The notes under the pieces were generated by a model. The model had not been told where the DNA came from. It worked only from the letters and a program-made list of their open reading frames with translations, and searched no databases. From Streptomyces sp. BK340 (lineage in GTDB: Bacteria > Actinomycetota > Actinomycetes > Streptomycetales > Streptomycetaceae): a DNA stretch of 64,000 nt. Each line of letters starts with the position of its first letter. The first letter of the stretch is position 1. The translations under genes and the position numbers were made by a program. Below are positions 8,807-17,785 of the stretch, in pieces. Location: positions 106,925-170,924 of the forward strand of contig NZ_VISR01000011.1 of the NCBI RefSeq assembly GCF_007827595.1. The letters run 5' to 3'.

Positions 8807-9799
8807 TCAGGAGGCAGGTGGGGGGATGAGTACGGTCTTGCCGAGAGCAGCCCCGGATTCGATACGCCGGTGGGCTTCGGCGGCCTGTGCCATCGGCTGG
8901 AAGTGGTCGATGGGGACGGTGATGTGGCTGGCCTGGATCAGTGCCAGCAGTTTCTGGAAGATTGCGAAACGGCGGGTGGGAGTGAGTGGGGTGACGTTGA
9001 CGCCGATGACTTGCTGTTCGCGCAGCAAGAAGCGGAAGCCGTCGAAGGCGAACTGGCGCCCCTGAGCGCTGCCAATGGCCAGGAGGCGCCCGCGGTCGCG
9101 CAGGCATTGAAGGCCTTGGGCGATGGTGTCGCCGCCGACGGCGTTGAGTACGACGTCGACGCCGCGGCCGTCGGTGGCCTTGCGGACCTGGGCGGGGATG
9201 TCGTCGGCTCTGTAGTCGAAGCATTCGTCGGCGCCCAGGCGCCGGGCTCGGTTGCAGCGCGCCGGGCCGTGGGAAGTGGCAAGGACGCGGATGCCGGCGT
9301 GGTGGGCGAGCTGAATGGCGGCCGTTGCAACGCCTCCGCCCGCTCCTGGCACAAGCAGAGTTTCACCTGGGCGGATGTGATGCCGCTGGAAGAGGGCGTA
9401 GTAGGCGGTGATGTAGGGGATCCCGAGGCAGGCAGCGGTGATGTCACATGTGTCCGGTGGCAAGGGGAAGACCTCGTCAGCCGTGACGCAGACATGGGTT
9501 GCGTAGGCGCCGGGACCGCCGTTGCCGAGGCGGTCCCCGAGTACAACGACTGACGTGCCCGGGGCCAGGTCGGTTCGTGGACCGTCGTAGTGCTCGACGG
9601 TGCCGGTGCAGTCGATGCCCACGATGCGGGGCAGCGGCAGCTTGGGATTGATGCCAGCGCGGGAGAGCAGGTCGTAGCGGTTGACCGCGGCTGCCTCAAC
9701 GCGCAGCAGCACCTCGCCGGGGCTGGGCTCGGGGGTGGGCATCTGCTCCCAGCGCAGGACATCGGGGTCGCCGAAGCGGTGGTGGCGTATGGCGTGCAT
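8807..9799 (-). CDS. zinc-independent MDR-family quinone oxidoreductase
   Basis: 330 residues. The GroES-like N-terminal domain (PSPGEVLLRVEAAAVNRYDL, then GIDCTGTVEHY) is followed by a Rossmann domain with the NADPH-binding motif VPGAGGGVATAAIQLA and by GVDVVLNAVGGDTI. The Cys residues of a structural zinc loop are absent, as in quinone oxidoreductases. The likely reaction is NADPH-dependent reduction of quinones or enones in the cytoplasm. It ends the leftward cluster and follows the thioredoxin-domain gene by four bases, so the two are almost certainly co-transcribed. Length and motifs are complete. Confidence 0.85.
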   Translation of the reverse strand: MHAIRHHRFGDPDVLRWEQMPTPEPSPGEVLLRVEAAAVNRYDLLSRAGINPKLPLPRIVGIDCTGTVEHYDGPRTDLAPGTSVVVLGDRLGNGGPGAYATHVCVTADEVFPLPPDTCDITAACLGIPYITAYYALFQRHHIRPGETLLVPGAGGGVATAAIQLAHHAGIRVLATSHGPARCNRARRLGADECFDYRADDIPAQVRKATDGRGVDVVLNAVGGDTIAQGLQCLRDRGRLLAIGSAQGRQFAFDGFRFLLREQQVIGVNVTPLTPTRRFAIFQKLLALIQASHITVPIDHFQPMAQAAEAHRRIESGAALGKTVLIPPPAS

Positions 9800-9803
9800 G
9801 GCC

Positions 9804-10514
9804 TCAGAGCTCGATGGTGGTGGCGCCCTGCGCGAGTTGGCGGAGGGCCTTGGTGAGGATCGTGGTGAGGACGCCGGTGCCTATCCCGCCTACGAGGCCG
9901 CCGTCGACGGTGTGAAATCGCGCGGAGTGCACTGGAATGCGGCGGCCTGCTCGGTAGAGCAGGGTGTACGGGATTGACTGGATGGGGAAACGGGAGCTGA
10001 GCTCGGGTTCTTCGTCGATGTCGACCTCGAAGAACTCCACGCCGCCGACGCCACCTCCCGCTTGGATCCGGGCGATCGCCTGATCCGTGAGTCGGCAGGG
10101 CGGGCACCAGATTGCGCCCAGTTTGACGAGGGCAAGCCGGTCGGCGATGGCGGGCGCCGCGAGGACGTCGTCGAAGTCGGAGGCGGTCAGACGTACAGCC
10201 GGGTGCTTGGCCGACGATGCCGCTGGTGCTTCGGCGTTGGTGGGGTGGACCGAGTCGGCGTAGACGATCAGGGCGTCGCCGGTACGGAATTTGTCCTCGG
10301 TCATACGCATCAGGATGAAGCGGCAGCAGTACCAGCCTTGGTGAAGGCTGGTGTCGTAGCGGCGCAGCACGGACCAGTCGTGCGGGGCACTGATCAGGAA
10401 GCTGTCTGCGGTGTACTCGCCCAGGTCCCACAGCGCGCGGCGGCCGATGATCCGGTCCGAGGTGAAGATCACCGTTTTGCAGTGGTTGCAGGCGTACGCG
10501 GTGGTCGTGGTCAT
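9804..10514 (-). CDS. thioredoxin with an N-terminal Cys-containing domain
   Basis: 236 residues. The C-terminal half is a thioredoxin fold with active site LGAIWCPPCRLTD and the cis-Pro strand SIPYTLLYRAGRR. The N-terminal ~100 residues start TTTTAYACNHCKTVIFTSDR, with one CxxC pair and two more Cys (WYCCRF), suggesting a metal or redox site. I do not recognise this N-terminal domain. The protein probably reduces disulfides, perhaps for the downstream oxidoreductase. The start ATG follows GAAAGACACG with a modest ribosome site. Part of the MarR-regulated cluster. Confidence 0.8.
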   Translation of the reverse strand: MTTTTAYACNHCKTVIFTSDRIIGRRALWDLGEYTADSFLISAPHDWSVLRRYDTSLHQGWYCCRFILMRMTEDKFRTGDALIVYADSVHPTNAEAPAASSAKHPAVRLTASDFDDVLAAPAIADRLALVKLGAIWCPPCRLTDQAIARIQAGGGVGGVEFFEVDIDEEPELSSRFPIQSIPYTLLYRAGRRIPVHSARFHTVDGGLVGGIGTGVLTTILTKALRQLAQGATTIEL

Positions 10515-10602
10515 CGTGTCTTTCGGACGTTGGGAGGCGAGGGGCGGCCGTGGGTGTGTCCGGCTGGGTTCCAGCGGGACACACCCAGGGGGCCGAGCGG
10601 GG

Positions 10603-11190
10603 TCAGGCGCGGGCGAGGACCAGGCCTATGCCGGTGCCCAGGCCCTTGCCGTACGCGAGCTGAATCAGCAGTTCGGTGGCGGGCTCGATGTAGCGGGCGT
10701 TGGACAGGGGGCCGGCGTCCACCGCGTCGAAGCCGAGTTCGGTTGCCAGTTCGATGACAGTCTTCTTCGCCAGCTCGTCGTCCCCGGCGACGGGCAGGAA
10801 CAGCTGCTGCTCGGCCATGGTGGCGTGCGCGTGGTTCGGAGCGAGGACGCTGGAGAACGCCTTGATGACCTTGGCACCGGGGAGCGCGGCCGCCACCTGC
10901 TCACCACCGGAGGTGGTGTGCCCCACGCGGAGCGACATGTAGTCACTGGCCAGGGGGTTGGTGGCGTCGATGACGGTCTTACCTGACAGGGCTGCGGCGA
11001 CGCGCTCGTCCAGGCCGAGGGCCGCATCGTAGGGCAGGGCCAGGACGACGGTGTCTGCGTCTGCGACCAGGGCGGCGACCTGCTCGGCGGGGACCGAGGA
11101 GTCGACGGTGGTGACATCGTGGCCGACCGCCTCGAGGCCGTTGGCCAGGGGGAGGCCGACATTGCCGGTGCCCATGACTGCGATCTTCAT
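10603..11190 (-). CDS. NADPH-dependent F420 reductase-like dinucleotide-binding protein
   Basis: 195 residues. The N-terminal Rossmann motif MGTGNVGLPLANGLEAVGHD is intact. VVLALPYDAALGLDERVAAA and TVIDATNPLASDYMSL match the NADP-binding and substrate regions of F420-reductase-like proteins (NpdG/YrrL type). The C-terminal helix carries GPLSNARYIEPATELLIQLA, where the family has A-R-x-x-E. It may shuttle hydride between NADPH and F420 or act on another small substrate. First gene of the leftward cluster, divergent from marR. Confidence 0.8.
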   Translation of the reverse strand: MKIAVMGTGNVGLPLANGLEAVGHDVTTVDSSVPAEQVAALVADADTVVLALPYDAALGLDERVAAALSGKTVIDATNPLASDYMSLRVGHTTSGGEQVAAALPGAKVIKAFSSVLAPNHAHATMAEQQLFLPVAGDDELAKKTVIELATELGFDAVDAGPLSNARYIEPATELLIQLAYGKGLGTGIGLVLARA

Positions 11191-11259
11191 CAGGTTCTCC
11201 AGTACTCGTGGTCAGCAGGGAGGAGGCGCGCCCTGGTCTTGGGCGAGGAACCTCCAGAT

Positions 11260-11275
11260 GCTTCGAATTCGAAGC
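11260..11275. promoter_or_regulatory. MarR operator, site 1
   Basis: Perfect 16-bp palindrome GCTTCGAATTCGAAGC in the divergent promoter between the F420-reductase-like gene and marR. A second near copy lies 35 bases downstream, as expected for a locally encoded MarR dimer. Binding is inferred. Confidence 0.7.
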
Positions 11276-11294
11276 GCACGCCGACTGTAAACTT

Positions 11295-11310
11295 ATTTCG
11301 AGTTCGAAGC
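11295..11310. promoter_or_regulatory. MarR operator, site 2
   Basis: ATTTCGAGTTCGAAGC, 13 of 16 positions as in site 1. It lies just upstream of a TATCCT -10-like box, so binding here should repress marR itself. The marR start codon is about 20 bases away. Confidence 0.6.
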
Positions 11311-11330
11311 AATTGGCGTATCCTGGACCC

Positions 11331-11834
11331 ATGAACGAGCTCCGCTGGCTTAACGAGACCGAGATGCGGGCCTGGACCGGCCTCCTGGAGACCTACGACC
11401 TCCTCCAGCGCCTCGTCGACACCCAACTGCGCGAGGAGGGCGGAGTCACCCAGGTTCAGTACGAGATCCTCACCCGCATCAGCGAGGGCCCCGGCGAGCG
11501 CCGCCGCATGACCGAACTCGCCAGCCTGATGGTCTGCTCCCGCAGCGGCTTGACCTACCAGGTCGCCCAACTGGAAAAGGCCGGGCTGCTGCGTCGCCAA
11601 ACCGACCCAACAGATGAGCGCGGCGTGCTCGCCGTCCTCACAGAGGCAGGCCGCCAGGTGCTCCACCAGGCCGCCCCCGGGCATCTGAAAGTGGTACGAG
11701 AAGGACTCATCGATCAGCTCACCCCCGAACAGGTGACCCAGCTCGCCGACATCATGGACAGAACGCGTGGCCAACTGCGCGGCCTTGTCCAGCTACCACC
11801 ACCGCGACCGGTGAAGGGTCAGACAGCCCACTGA
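11331..11834 (+). CDS. MarR-family transcriptional regulator
   Basis: 167 residues from the ATG at 11331. The winged helix is clear: RRMTELASLMVCSRSGLTYQ as recognition region, then VAQLEKAGLLRRQTDPTDER with the wing signature D-x-R. The C-terminal dimerisation helices follow. The leader is very short (a -10-like TATCCT ends about 10 bases before the ATG), so the mRNA may be leaderless. It very likely represses itself and the divergent redox cluster through the two GCTTCGAATTCGAAGC-type sites. The ligand is unknown, probably an oxidant or phenolic compound. Confidence 0.9.
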   Translation: MNELRWLNETEMRAWTGLLETYDLLQRLVDTQLREEGGVTQVQYEILTRISEGPGERRRMTELASLMVCSRSGLTYQVAQLEKAGLLRRQTDPTDERGVLAVLTEAGRQVLHQAAPGHLKVVREGLIDQLTPEQVTQLADIMDRTRGQLRGLVQLPPPRPVKGQTAH

Positions 11835-12010
11835 CTCAGCGACCTGGACCCGGCACCTTCGGGCTACCAGACGCGCCAGGCTCTCCGCATCAGCTCTACC
11901 GGCCGCGGATCGAAGTAACCAGCGTGGTCACTCATACCGCCTCTACTTGGGGAGCCCTGTTCGAAGCCGCCTGATCACAAGACGATCTGGACCCGGAGCA
12001 TGTGACATCT

Positions 12011-12370
12011 TCAGGTTGATACGCGCACGCGGCGGTAGACGTCGGAGTCCAGGTCACACACGCTCACGGCAAGATGGAGTTGACTGCCTTGAGGGGACGT
12101 CACGCTCTCCTGCAGGAGCGCAAGGGTGGATTCGCTCAGCTGCGCCTTGATCGCAGTGGTACGACCGGACAAGATCCAGAACTCAACGAAGACCATGGCG
12201 TGCATCTCAGCGCCATCACTGATGAAGGTCTCGTCAGTCCGGCGGAATCGCGTCTTGCAGTCGGCGATCGGGCCGCCGATCACCTTGGCTGTCAGCGCAT
12301 GCAGGGCGCGAGCGAAGCCCCGGCGGTCAAATATCAGGCCTTCGGAATAATCGACGGAAATCTGCGGCAT
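12011..12370 (-). CDS. 5-carboxymethyl-2-hydroxymuconate isomerase-like tautomerase
   Basis: 119 residues. GGAGGT lies five bases before the ATG at 12370, so I reject the longer frame to 12463. Mature Pro1 (MPQISVDYSEGL) is the catalytic base of the tautomerase superfamily. KTRFRRTDETFISDG and HAMVFVEFWILSGRTTAIKA match the CHMI family core. The C-terminal helix (LHLAVSVCDLDSDVYRRVRV) is of normal length. CHMI acts in homoprotocatechuate breakdown, but no other gene of that pathway is here, so the physiological substrate is open. Confidence 0.75.
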   Translation of the reverse strand: MPQISVDYSEGLIFDRRGFARALHALTAKVIGGPIADCKTRFRRTDETFISDGAEMHAMVFVEFWILSGRTTAIKAQLSESTLALLQESVTSPQGSQLHLAVSVCDLDSDVYRRVRVST

Positions 12371-12669
12371 ACCGACCTCCATGACTTTTCCGGGATTGTG
12401 CGTTCGGGCAAGAAGCGGGCTTGAATCTAATTCAACGGAAGACGCCAGGGAATTCGCAAGCAATCCGGTGTTCAGCGTCCGCCCAGCCCTGCTTCGGGGA
12501 CGCTGAAATCAGATGTGGGTCACTACCCGTCTCTGGCGCAACTGGCACCGGATATCGACGTCGCTGTCGCCATACCCTTGGCTGTGGTCCGTCACGGATC
12601 GCACTTTTTCGCCGGGGTCCGGCCGACCGAGGTCGTCAGACTCAGCGCTGAGCGACCAGCCGACGATAC
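12371..12669. other. intergenic region
   Basis: About 300 bases between the tautomerase-like gene and the end of the secreted-protein gene. I see no coding or structural signal beyond the ribosome site of the tautomerase. Confidence 0.4.
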
Positions 12670-13239
12670 CTAGAGTGGCTGAGTGGACCCCGTCGACAAC
12701 TCACTGGCGTATGTCCCCCAAATGTCCGCGGCCGCCCCTGACCAGACAGTTCCCTTGGCGACCAAGGACGGCGGCCCCCAGGCGCGCACTCCGAGCCGGA
12801 GTTCGTTGTCAAGAACGTAGAACGCGAACTTGATGTAGCGATTGGCACCTTCCAGATGCCCAGGGAGTGACTTGAACACAAAGTAATTGCTCCCCATCTC
12901 AGAGACCTGGATGGGCGAGTTCCCGGGCTGAAGGACGCACGTGTCCCCCACCTTCAGCACGTTACTGCATCCCTGGAACGGGAAGAATTCTTCGAACTCA
13001 GTGGTGGCCGTCCTGAACCAGTCCTGCTTGATCGCTTCTTGCTGCGAGGCAGTTTTGCCGGACAAGTTCCGGAGGGCGAACTCGCACTTGTATTCGAAGT
13101 TCGATGATGTATTCGATATCGTCCAGCAGTCGTTGGGCGCGGGAGCCGCGCTGGCGGGTGAGGCGACACACACAGTCCCCATGATGGCCAGTGCCGTCGT
13201 GGCAAGGGCGGCAAGGGTCTTACGCATTCCTGTCCCCAT
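12670..13239 (-). CDS. secreted protein of unknown function
   Basis: 189 residues (185 if the ATG at 13227 is used). A classic Sec signal peptide, MRKTLAALATTALAIMGTVC then VASPASAAPAP, has an A-S-A cleavage site near residue 32. The mature part is about 155 residues with four Cys (NDCWTIS, EYKCEF, QGCSN, DTCVL) that could form two disulfides in an extracellular beta-rich domain. I recognise no family. It stands alone with wide gaps on both sides. Confidence 0.7.
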   Translation of the reverse strand: MGTGMRKTLAALATTALAIMGTVCVASPASAAPAPNDCWTISNTSSNFEYKCEFALRNLSGKTASQQEAIKQDWFRTATTEFEEFFPFQGCSNVLKVGDTCVLQPGNSPIQVSEMGSNYFVFKSLPGHLEGANRYIKFAFYVLDNELRLGVRAWGPPSLVAKGTVWSGAAADIWGTYASELSTGSTQPL

Positions 13240-14039
13240 GACTCGGTTCGGAGCCGGTGGCCACCGGCTCCGGCCCTCAACCTAGGGCGGCAGCGCCGAT
13301 GGAGGGAGTCCTGTATTTGCATGACACCCCAAGGGCCTGACCATGTGCTAGTGGCCGTGAGGGGTCAGCAACCAGTCGGCAGCAGGCATCTATGAAGCCG
13401 AAGGCGCCGGCGCAGCCGTGGCCGCCGCGACGAAGTCGCCAAGCTCGATCGGTCAGTCGGGTATTCAGGATGCCGCGCGTGAAGCGGCAGTGGCCGCTGG
13501 AGCCGGCGTCCACCTGCAGGCCCTCACCGAGCGCCTCGCTCCGCACACCGTCGCCGAACCGGACCGTGCCTTCGCCGGCACCGCGCAGGCGCGGAGCGCC
13601 CGTTCAGGCGGAAGCGATGGAAGCTGTAGGTGTGGCTCGCAGCGCCCTACAGGATTCAGCCCGGCGGGTGCCGTGGGCTGCGTGCAGGGATGTGACGAAA
13701 CGCGCATAACCGTACAATTGATCACCGCTCTCTGGCACGCTGAGCGCCTACCTTCTCCGTACCTGAGAGGGGGTATCTATCGGGACCATCGACAACGCCA
13801 GGGCGCACAAGGCCACCGGCGAAGCCAGGAAGGGCTGCGTCAACGGCCACTCCGTACCCGTATACAACTCCATCGAGGCCAGCGCGACCAACATGACCTC
13901 AGCCCCATGAGCGGCATAAGCGTTCAACGCCGCCAACGTCCCTGCCTCTACCGCGGGCGTAACCTGCAGCCCCTCGCGCTGCGACACCTGTCAGGTCACA
14001 TACCGCCGAAACCAAGCGAGAAGCGGCCCTGAGCGTGGT
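13240..14039. other. 800-base region of degraded sequence
   Basis: No complete gene. The plus-strand frame around 13380-13600 (GQSGIQDAAREAAVAAGAGV) and another near 13770-13910 (GCVNGHSVPVYNSIEASATN) read like protein but lack starts and continuity. They are probably relics. Confidence 0.35.
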
Positions 14040-14245
14040 TACACACAGCGGTGGCGCACCGCGGCGGCCCGAACCGTGGCCCAGCGCCGGACCGAGCACG
14101 GCGACTGGTGCCTTGGCTGCAGAGTCTTTCCCCACCTCGCTACCGCCCTCACCGCCGGTCACGTGGTGCATAAGGCACACGGTGGCACCGACGCCCCTGA
14201 GAACATCCGGGTCCTGCAGCAGCCAGAACCACAGCACCACCACAG
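14040..14245 (+). pseudogene. HNH endonuclease relic
   Basis: Reading WRTAAARTVAQRRTEHGDWC LGC then TAGHVVHKAHGGTDAPENIRV gives most of a small actinobacterial HNH nuclease: the first Cys pair, the G-H-V motif with the catalytic His, and the D-x-x-E-N-I-R-V segment. The second Cys pair (C-x-x-C-N) that should follow is replaced by QQPEPQHHH, and the start is lost. Metal binding is therefore destroyed. Confidence 0.5.
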
Positions 14246-15000
14246 ACTGACGGCGGCACGGAAGTGCTGCTACAGCGGACAGTGCAGGCCCGCACCCTGC
14301 CCGTGCCGCCGTCACACTCACCCGTCACCCGCGAGCACGGCCATGGCCCGGCTCGTCGCATGATGGGACCCCTGCTCAACAACAGCACACGTGAGTTCGC
14401 GAGCTCCCACGCAGGGGCAACCCACCGGGAGGGGCTGCCGGGCAGGGCCGGCCGAGCAACTGGGCAGCAGACACTACGCTCAGCCCGGCGTCCCCAGGCT
14501 GCTCTCCGCCGTCCGCTGACATTGTGACGCGACAGCGGCCACTCCCACGCCGGTCGTGACCTGCTGAAACCAACACGTCATCAAGGTGCCGCGAAGTACG
14601 GTCGCGACGATGTGTTCACCGTTGGCCACAGCGATGTCCGCCACACTGCCATTGATCTTGCGCAGTACCTCACAGGTCTGACCGCAGGATTGTGGTTGGG
14701 GAGCACCAGCGCCGCAACGCTCGCGGCCGCCGCGGGTGAGATGCCGGCCAGCAGGCCCGAATTCTTCTTGAAGATCAAGGTCACGCTGCCGCGCGTTCTC
14801 GACCAAGTACAGAGTGCGTCTTCGTTCGGGTAACCGATCGTCTGTACAGCCGGTCGCAGGCGGTCGTTGTCGGATCCGGTGCCTTGCCGGCGCTGTGCCG
14901 CAGTTCACGAAAAGGCGCGGCTTCGTGCCCGATGCGCGCCTGTGCCGCCGAGATCGCAGACACGGGGCTCGCATCGGGCACCGTCATCCAAGTGGCCCAG
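14246..15000. other. region without a recognised gene
   Basis: Open frames exist on both strands but none shows a domain, start site or consistent composition. Probably eroded. Confidence 0.35.
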
Positions 15001-16173
15001 TCAACGCTCGGCTCCCACCGAAGGCAGCTCCTCTGTGGGCCACTTCTCGGGTCCTTCGTCCGTCGAGTCTGTCCTGACGACGGCCAAGGAGTTCTTGATC
15101 GTGCCCGGTGTGAAGCCCTTGGTCCACTTTCCGTCCGCCTTCACAACCACCGACTCCCAGGCCAGTCCCGCAGAGGTCGATGCGTCGAAGACCAGCCGGT
15201 CCTCGACCAGTCCGCCGTCCTTTCCGATGGTTCTGCGCAGGGCCACGGCGGTACCCCACCGACCCTGCGCGTCCTTGACACGGCCGATGGTTGTGAGCCC
15301 CTTCAGTCCGCTGAGCATTCGGAAGGTGGCGGCCCGCACCTCGGGCGTGACCGGCAGATCCAGGATCAGGCGCTGAGAAGCAGAGAACAACCACTCGTCC
15401 CTGGACCGCCCCTGTGCCCCAGCCCGGTCGAATCCTTTGAGCAACTCGGCCTTGAGCCGCTGCGGGTCGGAGGGCAGGGATTGCAGCTCCTTCAAGGACA
15501 CCGCGCGCCCAATGAGGTACGGCTTGTCGTCTTCCGGCGTCGTGATGTCCGGACTGCGGTTCGTGTCGGGGTCAGGAGCACGCATCTGCACATCGGCCTT
15601 CCCGAACGGCGCCCAGATGGTGATGCGCCTCGGTGACCCGGCTCGCTTCCAGGCCGCCACGTCCGACGGACCGGTCGGAGTGAGACCGAGGTCGTAAGCG
15701 GTGAAGAAGCTGCGGCCCGTCTCAGTGTCGGTCCACTCCGTCGTACGGCTCCCTCCCTTGATGGTGTAAGGGCTCTTCTCCATCGCCGCAGCGGTCAGAT
15801 CCCGTTCGAGGGTTTCGACCTTCCAGTACCGGCCGGACAGGTCCGGCCGCTGGCTTGCCTGCTCGGCGGCGGCCAGCAGTATGCGCGAGGCGTCGCTCGC
15901 CCCGGCCGAAACTCCGGCGTCTGGATCGCCGCTCGGGTGAGTGGCCGTCGTGGCCACCACCAGAGCAGCGGCGGCAGCCGCTCCTACGAGACCCAGACAC
16001 CAACTCGACCTGGTGGAACGCCACGCCACCCGCGGCAACGACTCGTGTCGGCGCGGCTGTGCCATCGCGTGGGCCAGCTCCGTGCTCCGCGTGGTCTCGT
16101 CCACTGGCTTACCTGGGTCCAGGTACGCAGGCCGGGCGGCCGCGACCAGCCGCATTACATCCCTGTCCATCAT
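15001..16173 (-). CDS. CU044_5270-type membrane protein, probable partner of the ECF sigma factor
   Basis: 390 residues from the ATG at 16173, which overlaps the sigma-factor stop by four bases (ATGA). A cytoplasmic N-terminus of about 60 residues (RLVAAARPAYLDPGKPVDET) leads to one transmembrane helix (CLGLVGAAAAAALVVATTA). A long extracytoplasmic domain follows. This matches the CU044_5270 family, which in Streptomyces is regularly encoded after a SigE-type ECF sigma gene. By position it should act as an anti-sigma or signal receptor; that role is inferred. Confidence 0.75.
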   Translation of the reverse strand: MMDRDVMRLVAAARPAYLDPGKPVDETTRSTELAHAMAQPRRHESLPRVAWRSTRSSWCLGLVGAAAAAALVVATTATHPSGDPDAGVSAGASDASRILLAAAEQASQRPDLSGRYWKVETLERDLTAAAMEKSPYTIKGGSRTTEWTDTETGRSFFTAYDLGLTPTGPSDVAAWKRAGSPRRITIWAPFGKADVQMRAPDPDTNRSPDITTPEDDKPYLIGRAVSLKELQSLPSDPQRLKAELLKGFDRAGAQGRSRDEWLFSASQRLILDLPVTPEVRAATFRMLSGLKGLTTIGRVKDAQGRWGTAVALRRTIGKDGGLVEDRLVFDASTSAGLAWESVVVKADGKWTKGFTPGTIKNSLAVVRTDSTDEGPEKWPTEELPSVGAER

Positions 16174-16727
16174 GCTTCCTCTCCTACGGCCTTTACGGCA
16201 ACAGGCACAAAAGTGGCTACGGGAGGCGCTTGTCGATCGAGGTCGAGCGCCTGCGCGAGTCGTTTGCGCGCCCGGTGGAGCCGGACTCGCATCGTGGTCG
16301 CGGAGCAACCGACGACCTTGGCGGCCTCGTGAGCGTGCAGTCCGTGCCAGGCGGTGAGGACGAGCGCCTCTCGGTCGCCCTCACCGAGTGAGGCCAGAGC
16401 TCGCAGAATGAGATTGCGATCGGCCACCTCATCCGCAAAGTCCTCCTCGGGTGACTCGTTCCAACCCTGCACCTCAGCCGTCAGGGCCTCTCGCCGAGCC
16501 TGGGCTCGGGCACTGTCACGCAGCGCGTTGCGGGCCACGCCGAGCAGCCACGGCAGCGGGGGCTCGGGAATGTCGGCAAACCTGCGCCAAGCGATGACAA
16601 AGGTTTCACTGACGACCTCATCGGCGACCTGCCGACCCGCGCGGCTGACGGCGTAAGCCCATACGTGCTGTCGACAGGCGTCGTACAGCGCCGTGAAGCG
16701 CTCTGCTTCCTCGGCCACCGCATGCAC
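16170..16727 (-). CDS. ECF-type RNA polymerase sigma factor
   Basis: 185 residues. Region 2 (FTALYDACRQHVWAYAVSRA then ADEVVSETFVIAWRRFADIP) and region 4 (LASLGEGDREALVLTAWHGL then HEAAKVVGCSATTMRVRLHR) are intact and there is no region 3, as in ECF sigma factors. The last codons overlap the start of the membrane-protein gene, so the two are co-translated. The target promoters are unknown. The region upstream (16728-16947) is a divergent intergenic space shared with a GNAT gene. Confidence 0.88.
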   Translation of the reverse strand: MHAVAEEAERFTALYDACRQHVWAYAVSRAGRQVADEVVSETFVIAWRRFADIPEPPLPWLLGVARNALRDSARAQARREALTAEVQGWNESPEEDFADEVADRNLILRALASLGEGDREALVLTAWHGLHAHEAAKVVGCSATTMRVRLHRARKRLAQALDLDRQAPPVATFVPVAVKAVGEEA

Positions 16728-16947
16728 CTCCGTTGTTCAGGGTTGCTGTCGACAGGTAATGGGCCGTAGGGCGCCAGGTGTTACAGCTGACTCGGAAGTG
16801 TTACCGGGCGGGGCGGGTCACCGGCCGGGAGGTGCAGTGAAGCGGGCCCAGCAGTTATGCATCGCCCGCCGCCTCTCTGCTGTCGCCGCCACCTGTGTAA
16901 TACTCACTCTGGCAATTCAGGTATTACGTATGTTTGAGGGGTACGGG

Positions 16948-17532
16948 ATGCGAGCAGGGGTGGATGGCCATTGGACCGATCGAGGGTCTTTTCGGCAGCA
17001 CCAGACGGGACGCCTGGACTTGCATGCCCTTGCCATGGAGCACTTGGCTCCTGTGCATGCCGTCTACGGCGATCCTGCGACGTGGATCCACCTGCCTCAG
17101 GGGCGACACACCACTGCTGAAGCGACCGCCGAGATGATCGCCAAGGCCGAATCGAGCTGGCGAGACCATGGTCTGGGCTACTGGTCTCTGGTACTCAGAG
17201 CACAGCTTCCCGGGTCTCCTCTCCGGCCTGGCGATGTCGTCGGCACCGGCGGGGTCTCAGCCGTCGAAGGAGATCTGTGGAATCTCGGATATAGGCTCAC
17301 GCCGGACGCATGGGGCCATGGCCTTGCCGGGGAGGTCGTCAGAGAGGCCCTCGCTTGCGCCCGTACCGTGGCACCCAGTCGCCCCGTGGTGGCCCGAATC
17401 CTCTCAGAGAACTCCGCATCACGCCGGGTCGCAGAGCGGGCCGGGATGATCCTCATCCGCGAGGAGATCGAGTCCTCCGGACCCGCTGCCGGCCAAAGAC
17501 GGCTCACATTCAGCGACCGGCAACTGTCCTGA
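16948..17532 (+). CDS. GNAT-family N-acetyltransferase
   Basis: 194 residues from the ATG at 16948, six bases after GAGGGG; longer in-frame starts run back through non-coding sequence. RLDLHALAMEHLAPVHAVYG begins the fold, and WSLVLRAQLPGSP then DVVGTGGVSAVEGDLWNLGY give the central strands. YRLTPDAWGHGLAGEVVREA carries the acetyl-CoA loop (x-W-G-x-G-x-A), and NSASRRVAERAGM is the usual C-terminal motif. It is closest to RimJ/RimL-type transferases. The substrate is unknown. Confidence 0.8.
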   Translation: MRAGVDGHWTDRGSFRQHQTGRLDLHALAMEHLAPVHAVYGDPATWIHLPQGRHTTAEATAEMIAKAESSWRDHGLGYWSLVLRAQLPGSPLRPGDVVGTGGVSAVEGDLWNLGYRLTPDAWGHGLAGEVVREALACARTVAPSRPVVARILSENSASRRVAERAGMILIREEIESSGPAAGQRRLTFSDRQLS

Positions 17533-17544
17533 TCAGTCGTCTCA

Positions 17545-17745
17545 GCCGGATCCTCGCAGTCTTCGGAGACAAATGTTGCTGCAGGCGAGTTCCAGGAGAC
17601 CTCGATGGAGGTCGGCGCGTCGCTCGTAGCGGATGCGCCTCCGCTTGAACTGGTGGAGCCAGGCGAGCGCGCGCTCTACGACCGGGAGTGTCTGCTGACA
17701 CCGAAAGATTGTTGTTGCCGTGTTGAACCCGGCTCGCCTCGCCAT
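17545..17745 (-). pseudogene. IS5-family transposase C-terminal fragment
   Basis: QQTLPVVERALAWLHQFKRR then IRYERRADLHRGLLELACSN is the conserved C-terminal Glu region of IS5-type transposases (R-x-x-V-E-R-x-x-x-W). Only about 50 codons survive; the two catalytic Asp are gone. Confidence 0.7.
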
Positions 17746-17785
17746 CCGTGATCTCTTTAGGTGGGCAACGTGGCCACCTGCGGAG

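Noticed and set aside
8938..10584. 548-codon minus-strand frame
   Set aside because: Out-of-frame shadow of the oxidoreductase and thioredoxin genes on the same strand.
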